NCBI GenBank assembly: GCA_964484135.1
Contig: CAZAEL010000055.1
Span: forward strand, 1 to 14,490
Length of the DNA: 14,490 bases
Direction of reading: 5' to 3'
Source of the DNA: CAZAEL01 sp964484135
Lineage (GTDB): Bacteria > Elusimicrobiota > Elusimicrobia > FEN-1173
Shown: positions 6,479 to 12,420 of the stretch, one piece after another
Numbering within the stretch: the stretch's first letter is position 1
Layout: every line of letters starts with the position of its first letter
Notes under the pieces: model-generated
Told to the model about the DNA's origin: nothing
What the model saw: only the letters and a program-made list of their open reading frames with translations
The model's database searches: none
Program-made: the position numbers and the translations under genes

Positions 6479-7216
6479 CTAGGGCTGCGGCGCCACCAAG
6501 CCGGACAGCGCTTCGTGGGCCTCCCAAAATTTTTCGCGGGGCACGATGATCTTGAGCCCCTCCTGGGGCAGCCGCCCCTGGGCCGGCGCGTCGTACAGCC
6601 GCGCCTCGATCCCCTTGGCCTTCAGGGCCTCCACGCAACGGTCCGCCTCGGCCCGGCGGCGGGTGGAACACACCATGAGCGTGGCCGCGTCCTCCCCCGC
6701 CTCCAGGTCCAGCATGTACTCCTCGAACGGGATGCCTTTGGCGCGGAGCTCCTCCCGCCATTTCTGTTTGGCCGCCGGCGCCAGGTACCGCGCCCGGCGC
6801 ACCCACTTGGATTCCGGCGGGCTGAAAAGCTCGTACGTGTCCTTGTACCACTGGTACGCGTATTTCAGGGAAGAATCGGCCGCAGCCTGGTCCCGGTCGA
6901 AGGCCAGCACCTCCAGGTCCTGGTCGTAGTCCTCCGCGGAAATCTTGCCCTTCTCCCGCCGCTTGTCCAGGGCGGCCTTTTCCTTCATGAACTTCTCCTC
7001 GTAAAACCGGGCCTTCTCCTCCGGCTTCTCGTTCCACCGGGAATACTTCTCCCCCTCGCGGAAGGCCTCCCGCGCCCGGGCCGTCACGTCCACGTAGATC
7101 ATCCCGTACGCCGCGGCCGCGGTCCCGGCGACCAGCAGGGCGTTGCGGACCCAGGCCTTCTGCAGCCAGCTCTTCGCGCCGGCGGGCGCGGGCGCGTTGG
7201 TTTCAATGTCCGGCAT
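6479..7216 (-). CDS. Single-pass membrane protein of unknown function, DUF2007-like C-terminal domain
   Basis: I do not recognise this 245-residue protein as a named family. Residues about 24-42 form one membrane helix after a short Ala/Pro-rich amino end. Residues about 45-160 are highly charged (many Glu, Lys, Arg) and probably helical. Residues about 175-240 (TLMVCSTRRRAEADRCVEAL, KAKGIEARLY, LKIIVPREKFWEAHEAL) look like a small alpha/beta domain of the DUF2007 kind, by the pattern of strand, helix, GI-x-A and a final V-P-x-E-type strand-helix. That resemblance is by eye only. The ATG has GGGAGG at good spacing. It lies 17 nt after the response regulator and 4 nt before panD. Confidence 0.7.
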   Translation of the reverse strand: MPDIETNAPAPAGAKSWLQKAWVRNALLVAGTAAAAYGMIYVDVTARAREAFREGEKYSRWNEKPEEKARFYEEKFMKEKAALDKRREKGKISAEDYDQDLEVLAFDRDQAAADSSLKYAYQWYKDTYELFSPPESKWVRRARYLAPAAKQKWREELRAKGIPFEEYMLDLEAGEDAATLMVCSTRRRAEADRCVEALKAKGIEARLYDAPAQGRLPQEGLKIIVPREKFWEAHEALSGLVAPQP

Positions 7217-7233
7217 TCAGCGTTGCCTCCCGT

Positions 7234-7653
7234 TCATTCGATTCCCACGATGGCCTTGAGCTTGGCCACGAATTCCTTGGACCGGATGGGTTTGGTGAAC
7301 ACCTCGCGCACGTTCTTCTGCGACTGCACGATGCGGCGGGTGGATTCGCTGGCCGTGTACGCGCTCACCACCACCACGGGGATCCCGGCCGTGTCCGGGC
7401 TTTCCGACATCTTCTTCAGGATCGCGAAACCGTCTATCTTCGGCAGCATCAGGTCCAGGACCACCAGGACGGGCCGCTCCTTGACGATCATGTCCAGGCC
7501 CTGCTGGCCGTCCTCGGCCGCGAACACGTGGTATCCCTGCTGTTCCAGGGTGAACTGCATGAAATCCAGGATGTACTTGTCGTCGTCCACGATGACCACG
7601 ACGACCTTCTTGGCGGATGTCTGCGCGGGAGAGTCCTGCCCTGGGTCGCTCAT
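7234..7653 (-). CDS. Single-domain response regulator (receiver only)
   Basis: A 139-residue protein consisting of one receiver domain after a 15-residue polar lead. The acidic pocket is Asp23-Asp25, the phospho-acceptor is Asp67 (VVLDLMLPKIDG), Ser97 holds the conserved Ser/Thr position and Lys121 lies in FTKP. No DNA-binding or enzymatic output domain follows, so it should act by protein-protein contact, in the CheY/Spo0F style. No histidine kinase is in the window. The ATG at 7653 lies 2 nt after the sdhB stop and has AAAGGG just ahead; the longer open frame upstream is a shadow of sdhB. Its coupling to sdhB is unusual and may link respiration to a phosphorelay. Confidence 0.93.
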   Translation of the reverse strand: MSDPGQDSPAQTSAKKVVVVIVDDDKYILDFMQFTLEQQGYHVFAAEDGQQGLDMIVKERPVLVVLDLMLPKIDGFAILKKMSESPDTAGIPVVVVSAYTASESTRRIVQSQKNVREVFTKPIRSKEFVAKLKAIVGIE

Positions 7654-7655
7654 GG

Positions 7656-8354
7656 TCACCCTTTCCGGTATAACAGCTCTCTTTTGATGTCCGCGATGGC
7701 GCCCGTCACGTCGATGCCGCGGGGGCAGGCCTCCACGCAGTTGAAGACCGTCCGGCAGCGCCACGCGCCGTCCCGGTCGTTCAAGACCGACAGGCGCTCC
7801 TCCGCCCCCCGGTCGCGGCTGTCGAAGATGAAGCGGTGGGCCTGCACCATGGCGGCCGGCCCCACGTAGTCCGGGTTGGCCCAGAAGGACGGGCAGGACG
7901 TGGTGCACGCGCCGCAGAGGATGCACTTGGTGGTGTCGTCGAACCGCTCCCGCTCCTGCGGGCTCTGCCGCCGCTCCCCTTCGCCCGGCGGTTCGTCGTT
8001 GATCAGGTAAGGTTTGACGGACCGGTACTTGGCGAAGAAGGGCTCCATGTCCACCACCATGTCCTTGATGACGCGGAACCCCTTCATGGGCTCGATGGTG
8101 ATGACCGGCGCCACGTCCTTGATGAGGACCTTGCAGGCCAGGCGGTTCCTGCCGTTGATGCGCATGGCGTCGGAGCCGCAGACCCCGTGGGCGCAGGACT
8201 TCCGCACGGTCAGCGTGCCGTCCTGCCGGCCCTTCACCTCCTGCAGGGCGTCCAGCACCCGGTCCGTGGGTTCCATCTGAACGATGTGCTCGCTCCAGCG
8301 GGGCTCCTGGTCCTGTTCCGGGTTGAACCGCCAAATCTTCAGTCGAACGCGCAT
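7656..8354 (-). CDS. sdhB: Succinate dehydrogenase iron-sulfur subunit
   Basis: A 232-residue subunit passing electrons from FAD in SdhA to the quinone site. The [2Fe-2S] ligands are Cys54, Cys59, Asp62 (CGSD, as in E. coli) and Cys74. The [4Fe-4S] ligands are Cys144, Cys147, Cys150 and Cys210, and the [3Fe-4S] ligands are Cys154, Cys200 and Cys206. Between the last two, CRTVFNC has Arg201 where E. coli has the quinone-site/heme-contacting His207; from memory the Arg form occurs in actinobacterial-type enzymes. The ATG is 4 nt after the cobalamin-binding-like gene and has no SD, so it relies on coupling. The gene is separated from sdhA by that extra gene, which is uncommon. Confidence 0.97.
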   Translation of the reverse strand: MRVRLKIWRFNPEQDQEPRWSEHIVQMEPTDRVLDALQEVKGRQDGTLTVRKSCAHGVCGSDAMRINGRNRLACKVLIKDVAPVITIEPMKGFRVIKDMVVDMEPFFAKYRSVKPYLINDEPPGEGERRQSPQERERFDDTTKCILCGACTTSCPSFWANPDYVGPAAMVQAHRFIFDSRDRGAEERLSVLNDRDGAWRCRTVFNCVEACPRGIDVTGAIADIKRELLYRKG

Positions 8355-8358
8355 GGGA

Positions 8359-9300
8359 TCAAACTTTCGGAATCCGGTGAAAAGCGTCCTTGGGGCCGTT
8401 CCAGCCGCAGGACTCCGGATGCAGGATGTGGGCCAAAAGCTCGATGCCGGAGACGATCCGGGGCCCGGGACGCGCCAGGTACGCGTCCGCGTCCACCGCG
8501 TACACGCGCCCGTCGCGGAAGGCGTTGATCCTGTCCGGGAAAGGGCACTTCTTCAAAAGTTCGGCCTCCCGCAGGGCCCCCTCCAGGTGGTGCCCGCAGG
8601 GCGCGCAGATGAGCACGTCCGGGTTGAATTCCGCGATCTCCTCCCAGGAGACGCGCCGGGAGTCCTTGCCCAAAGAGGACGCCTCCGGGATCCCGCCCGC
8701 GATCTCCACCATCTCCGGGATCCAGTGGCCGGCGTTGAACGGGGGGTCCAGCCATTCCAGGATGAACACGCGCGGCTTCCTCTGCCGGAACGTCTTGACC
8801 TGCACGGTCACGGCGTGGAGGCGCAGGTCGTAAACGAGCTGCTTGGCCTCCTCCAGCCGGTCCGTGGCTTCGCCCACGGACCGGATGTTCTCGAAGATGT
8901 CCTCCAGGGAGCGGGGGGTGAGGTACAGCACCCGGGTCCCGTTGCGGACCGTGGCCAGGGCCTTTTGCGCATCCGGAGCGGAGGGCGCGCAGACCCGGCA
9001 GAGCTCCTGCGTGATGACCAGGTCGGGGCCGAGCTCCTCCAATTTGCGCTGGTCCACCTGGTAGAGGCTTTCCCCCTTGCGCAGCTTCTCGGACACGAAA
9101 CGGTCCAGCTCCGCGCTGCTCATGCGCGAAGAGTCCACCGCGCTGCGCACCACCACGGGCTTTTTCTTCACGTCCGGCGGGTAGTCGCACTCGTGGGACA
9201 CGCCCACCAGGGCGTCCTTGAGCCCCAGGGCGCAGACCATCTCCGTGCCGCCGGGCAGGAACGAACAGATCTTCATGGTTTTGCGCGCCGGTTTGGCCAT
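8359..9300 (-). CDS. Cobalamin-binding-like periplasmic-binding-fold protein, apparently cytoplasmic
   Basis: A 313-residue protein of the BtuF/TroA-type helical-backbone binding fold (PF01497 group). Characteristic blocks are SFLPGGTEMVCALGL, GVSHECDYPP, PDLVITQELCRVCAPS, FILEWLDPPFNAGHWIPEM and a carboxy-terminal ARPGPRIVSGIELLA. The HECDYP and LCRVCA blocks belong to a clade usually annotated as cobalamin-binding protein. There is no signal peptide or lipobox, so it is probably not a standard transporter receptor, and no BtuC/D genes are in the window. I chose the ATG at 9300, which has AAGGAG 3 nt ahead; a TTG at 9312 overlapping the sdhA stop (TTGA) would add four residues, and an ATG at 9276 is also possible. 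It sits between sdhA and sdhB. Function unknown. Confidence 0.85.
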   Translation of the reverse strand: MAKPARKTMKICSFLPGGTEMVCALGLKDALVGVSHECDYPPDVKKKPVVVRSAVDSSRMSSAELDRFVSEKLRKGESLYQVDQRKLEELGPDLVITQELCRVCAPSAPDAQKALATVRNGTRVLYLTPRSLEDIFENIRSVGEATDRLEEAKQLVYDLRLHAVTVQVKTFRQRKPRVFILEWLDPPFNAGHWIPEMVEIAGGIPEASSLGKDSRRVSWEEIAEFNPDVLICAPCGHHLEGALREAELLKKCPFPDRINAFRDGRVYAVDADAYLARPGPRIVSGIELLAHILHPESCGWNGPKDAFHRIPKV

Positions 9301-9308
9301 GGGCTCCT

Positions 9309-11048
9309 TCAATATTTCCGTTCCTGCGGCTGGAACTTGGTGATGACCACGGGCTTGTACTTCAGCTCCACGCCCTCGTCCCGCCGGTACGCCAGGGTGT
9401 GCTTCAGGAAACGCTGGTCGTCCCGCTTGGGGAAATCCTCGCGCGCGTGGGCGCCGCGGGACTCCTGCCGCGCCAGCGCGCTCTCCACCGTGCAGTCGGC
9501 CAGGTCCAGCAGGTTTCCCAGTTCCAAGGTCTCCAGGAGGTCCGTGTTGAACTGCCGCCCCCTGTCCTGGGACCGCACGGATTCATACCGCCGGCGCAGC
9601 GCCGCGATCCGGGCCTTGGCCTCTTTCAGCCGGGCCTCGTTCCTGTATACGCCGCAATTGTCCATCATGCAAGACTGAAGTTCGGCCCGCACGTCCGCGG
9701 CCCGCTCCGCGCCCCCGCCCGACATCCGTTTCTCGATCTGCTCCCGCACCGGCGCTTCCGGCTCCGGCGGCAGGGGCGCCCAGTCGTTCTTGGCGCAGAA
9801 GGCGGCCATGGACAGGCCGCTCCTCCGGCCGAAGACCAGGATGTCCACCAAGGAGTTGGTGCCCAGCCGGTTGGCCCCGTGGACGGACACGCAGGCCACC
9901 TCGCCCGCGGCGTAGAAGCCGGGCAGGGGGGTGTTCTTCTCGTCCGTCACCACCTCGCCGTCCTTGTTGGCCGGGACGCCGCCCATGGCGTAGTGGGCCG
10001 TGGGCTGGATGGGGATCAGGTCCGCGACCGGGTCCAGACCCATGTACGTGCGCACGAAATCCGTGATGTCCGGCAGCTTTTGCTCGATCTTCTCCCGGCC
10101 CAGGTGCCGCAGGTCCAGGTGCACGTAGTCCTTGCCGTCCACGCCGCGCCCCTCGCTCACCTCCTGATAGATGAAGCGGGAGATCATGTCCCGCGGGGCC
10201 AGGTCCAGCATGGTGGGGGCGTACTTCTCCATGAACCGCTCTCCCCGGCCGTTGCGCAGGATGCCGCCCTCGCCCCGGCAGGCCTCGGACAAAAGAATGC
10301 CCATCTTGTAGATGCCCGTGGGATGGAACTGAAAGAACTCCATGTCCTCCAGGGGCACGCCCCGGCGGTACGCCACGGCCATGCCGTCGCCGGTCAGGGC
10401 GTGGGCGTTGGAGGTGATCTTGAACATGCGGCCGGACCCGCCCGTGGCGAAGAGCACGGCCTTGGCGTGGAACACGTGCAACGCGCCCGTGGCGATCTGG
10501 TACGCCGTGACCCCCGCGCAGCGGCTTTTTTCGACCAGCAGGTCCATGACGTGGTACTCGTCGAAAAACGTGACCCCGTGCTTGATGCACTGCTGGTACA
10601 GGGTCTGCAGGATCATGTGGCCCGTGCGGTCCGCCGCGTAGCAGGCCCGGCGCACCGGGCCCTTGCCGAAGTCCCGTGAGTGGCCGCCGAACCGGCGCTG
10701 GTCGATCTTGCCGTCCGGCGTGCGGTTGAAGGGCAGGCCCAGGCGCTCCAGCTCGATGACCGTGTCCACGGCCTCGCGGCACATCACCTCGGCCGCGTCC
10801 TGGTCCACCAGGTAATCGCCGCCCTTGACCGTGTCGAACATGTGCCATTCGGGGTTGTCCGGTTCCGTGTTCCCGATGGCCGCGCCCACGCCGCCCTGGG
10901 CCGCGCCCGTGTGGGACCGCGTGGGGTACAGCTTGGAGATGACCGCGGTCTTGACGCCCTTCTGGGCCAGGGCCAGGGTGGCGTACAGGCCGGCGCCGCC
11001 CGCGCCCACCACGACCGCGTCGAAACGATGCACGGGCGCGCGGCTCAT
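9309..11048 (-). CDS. sdhA: Succinate dehydrogenase flavoprotein subunit
   Basis: A 579-residue catalytic subunit oxidising succinate to fumarate. The FAD Rossmann motif GAGGAGLYA is at about 15-23. His46 in SHTGAAQGG is the covalent FAD attachment site. His242 (HPTG), Glu255, Arg286, His352 (TAHYAMGG) and Arg394 (HGANRLG) fall on or very near the active-site positions of E. coli SdhA, and AAGEVACVSVHGANRLG near 380-396 is the usual signature. Length is normal for the family. The ATG at 11048 lies 1 nt after the sdhD stop; no clear SD is seen, so coupling is likely. FAD attachment would normally need an SdhE-type factor, not found here. Confidence 0.98.
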   Translation of the reverse strand: MSRAPVHRFDAVVVGAGGAGLYATLALAQKGVKTAVISKLYPTRSHTGAAQGGVGAAIGNTEPDNPEWHMFDTVKGGDYLVDQDAAEVMCREAVDTVIELERLGLPFNRTPDGKIDQRRFGGHSRDFGKGPVRRACYAADRTGHMILQTLYQQCIKHGVTFFDEYHVMDLLVEKSRCAGVTAYQIATGALHVFHAKAVLFATGGSGRMFKITSNAHALTGDGMAVAYRRGVPLEDMEFFQFHPTGIYKMGILLSEACRGEGGILRNGRGERFMEKYAPTMLDLAPRDMISRFIYQEVSEGRGVDGKDYVHLDLRHLGREKIEQKLPDITDFVRTYMGLDPVADLIPIQPTAHYAMGGVPANKDGEVVTDEKNTPLPGFYAAGEVACVSVHGANRLGTNSLVDILVFGRRSGLSMAAFCAKNDWAPLPPEPEAPVREQIEKRMSGGGAERAADVRAELQSCMMDNCGVYRNEARLKEAKARIAALRRRYESVRSQDRGRQFNTDLLETLELGNLLDLADCTVESALARQESRGAHAREDFPKRDDQRFLKHTLAYRRDEGVELKYKPVVITKFQPQERKY

Positions 11049-11049
11049 G

Positions 11050-11505
11050 TCAGAAGAACGTCCCGCGCTGGGGTTGGAAGGTCAGGATCACCAGGGACCC
11101 CAGGACCAGGAACACCAGGGCCAGGGAATAAAGGACGGACAGGGCCAGGACGCGCCGGCCGCCCTTCAGATAATCGTCCACCAGGACGCGGGCGCCGTTG
11201 AACCCGTGCAAGAGGGCCAGGAGCACCATGAGCAGGTCGTAGCACCGCCAGAAGGGCGTGGCCCACCGCGCCGCCACGAAGGCGTAGTCGATGTGGTCCA
11301 CGTTGTTGATCAGGTGCATGATCACCAGGTGCCCCAGGGCCAAAAACATCAGCAACACCCCGGACACCCGCATGAAGAACCAGGCGTACAGCTCGAAGCC
11401 TCCGGAAGGGACGGGACGCGGGGAAGACAGGGAGGGAGAAGCCACCCCGCCACCTGTCTGGGGGCGGAACGCCCCCTCCGGGGTCGAGGCAGGTGATGGG
11501 GCCAT
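11050..11505 (-). CDS. sdhD: Succinate dehydrogenase membrane anchor subunit
   Basis: A 151-residue anchor with three membrane helices. Its core parallels SdhC: RVSGV (46-50), then His59 (also His64) in helix 1, and LLHGFNGARVLVDD with His100 in helix 2. These repeat SdhC's RVTG...His40 and LFHALNGLRIVVID with His80 at nearly equal spacing, so the two anchors are homologous and each may bind a b-type heme. The ATG at 11505 overlaps the sdhC stop as TGATG and has GGAAGG ahead. Codons about 2-21 lie in a palindromic repeat (11445-11501), giving a Pro/Gly/Ser-rich extension. A GTG at 11445 (residue 21) with AGGTGG ahead could be the working start, giving 131 residues as in SdhC. Confidence 0.88.
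   Translation of the reverse strand: MAPSPASTPEGAFRPQTGGGVASPSLSSPRPVPSGGFELYAWFFMRVSGVLLMFLALGHLVIMHLINNVDHIDYAFVAARWATPFWRCYDLLMVLLALLHGFNGARVLVDDYLKGGRRVLALSVLYSLALVFLVLGSLVILTFQPQRGTFF
11445..11501. repeat. Palindromic repeat inserted in frame at the 5' end of sdhD
   Basis: The arms CCCCGCCACCTGTCT (11445-11459) and AGGCAGGTGATGGGG (11487-11501) are imperfect inverted repeats (12 of 15 paired). They enclose a perfect 7-bp GGGGGCG/CGCCCCC hairpin (11460-11466/11470-11476). The right arm with its flank (11485-11501) is identical to 4735-4751 in the second copy. The element preserves the reading frame of sdhD. Confidence 0.75.
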
Positions 11506-11900
11506 CAGCGGCCTTCCTTAAAAAGAGGCAGGAGCATCAGGACGGACACCGGGACCATGATGACCGCGAAGGAAACCGCCTCGATCCAGAAGAGTTTTTT
11601 GTGGTGTTTGGTGGCGCCGGGCCAGAAGTCGATGACCACGATGCGCAGGCCGTTCAGGGCGTGGAAGAGCACGGCGGCGAAGAGGCCCACCTCGCTGACC
11701 CGGAAAACCGGGTGGCGGTACAGGGCCATGACCTTGTTGAAGGCCTCCGGCCCCCAGCCGATGACGGCGGTGTCCACGATGTGCGCGAGGAGGAAGACCA
11801 GCACGCCCACGCCCGTGACCCGGTGCAGGAGGTAGGACCAATGCCCTTCCCCGCCCCGGTACGCGGCGACGTCGCGGATTTCCTGGAGAATTCTTTTCAT
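11505..11900 (-). CDS. sdhC: Succinate dehydrogenase cytochrome b subunit
   Basis: A 131-residue membrane anchor with three hydrophobic helices (about 28-46, 68-90 and 106-125). HRVTG (26-30) is the usual quinone-site/heme-proximal motif. His40 in helix 1 and His80 in LFHALNGLRIVVID in helix 2 are candidate axial ligands for a b-type heme. As first gene of the sdhCDA-x-B cluster it is read from the divergent region 11901-12116. The ATG at 11900 has no convincing SD. Its stop overlaps the sdhD start as TGATG. Assignment of C versus D between the two anchors is by gene order and the HRxTG motif. Confidence 0.92.
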   Translation of the reverse strand: MKRILQEIRDVAAYRGGEGHWSYLLHRVTGVGVLVFLLAHIVDTAVIGWGPEAFNKVMALYRHPVFRVSEVGLFAAVLFHALNGLRIVVIDFWPGATKHHKKLFWIEAVSFAVIMVPVSVLMLLPLFKEGR

Positions 11901-11951
11901 GTCGGGATGTCGTGTCTTTCGGCGGGTCGCGAAGGGACAGAGTCTCCCCTT

Positions 11952-11963
11952 GGCCCGCGGGCC
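11952..11963. promoter_or_regulatory. 12-nt perfect palindrome in the sdhC leader, possible operator
   Basis: GGCCCGCGGGCC is a perfect palindrome about 40 nt upstream of the sdhC start and next to the putative transcription start. It could be an operator, but in DNA this GC-rich a 12-nt palindrome can occur by chance. Confidence 0.25.
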
Positions 11964-11969
11964 TGAAAG

Positions 11970-11998
11970 GATTTATTTTGGCATTTTCCACCCCGCAA
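11970..11998 (-). promoter_or_regulatory. Weak candidate promoter for the sdh operon
   Basis: On the minus strand TTGCGG (11998-11993) and TAAATC (11975-11970) are spaced 17 nt in an unusually A-rich patch upstream of sdhC. The -10 match is poor. It is the best candidate I see in the 216-nt divergent region for the long minus-strand operon. Confidence 0.3.
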
Positions 11999-12031
11999 GA
12001 AAAGGGCCGGCGCCCCCTTCCCCGAGCCGTT

Positions 12032-12060
12032 TGACAGGGGAGGAAGCAGAAGCTAAAATT
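12032..12060 (+). promoter_or_regulatory. Sigma-70-type promoter for the DUF1805-rlmD-GNAT operon
   Basis: TTGACA (12032-12037) and TAAAAT (12055-12060) are separated by exactly 17 nt and lie 57 nt upstream of the DUF1805 ATG. The -35 box is a perfect consensus and the -10 box matches five of six. The next bases are AT-rich in an otherwise GC-rich region. Confidence 0.8.
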
Positions 12061-12116
12061 TTTTATCCGGCTGTCAGCACAAATCCCCTCTTTTCTGAAC
12101 AAGGAGCCCGCATCCC

Positions 12117-12407
12117 ATGAGAACGCAAGACCTCGTCATAGGCCAAAAAAAAGCCGTGGGTTTTGAGATCGACCTGCCCGGCGCCCCGCTGGTCCTGGCC
12201 CGGGGGGAGAAAGGCTTCGTCATGTGCGGCTTCCTGGACGTGTCGCGGGCGGAGCAGTTCGGGGCGGCCGCGGCCGTGGTCAGGGGCGTCAAGACCCTGG
12301 AGGAGCTCCTCGACAAACCCGTGTCGGCCGCCACGCCCGCCGCCGCCAAGCTGGGCGTTACGACCGGCATGACCGGCCGCCAGGCCCTGGAACGCTTCCT
12401 CGCCTAA
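12117..12407 (+). CDS. DUF1805 (YunC) family protein
   Basis: A 96-residue protein spanning the whole DUF1805/YunC fold. Recognisable blocks are LPGAPLVLARGEKGFVMCGF (20-39, with Cys37), LDVSRAEQFG, VVRGVKTLEELL and a carboxy-terminal GVTTGMTGRQALE. B. subtilis YunC is the best-known member; its biochemical role is unknown. The ATG has AAGGAG ahead, with a 10-nt spacer. It is first in the plus-strand operon behind a near-consensus promoter, and the methyltransferase gene begins 13 nt after its stop. Confidence 0.92.
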   Translation: MRTQDLVIGQKKAVGFEIDLPGAPLVLARGEKGFVMCGFLDVSRAEQFGAAAAVVRGVKTLEELLDKPVSAATPAAAKLGVTTGMTGRQALERFLA

Positions 12408-12420
12408 GAGACATTCCCCT

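Noticed and set aside
8359..9300. Standard BtuF receptor of a vitamin B12 importer
   Set aside because: No signal peptide or lipoprotein box and no BtuC/BtuD genes nearby; the family match is kept but the transport role is not supported.
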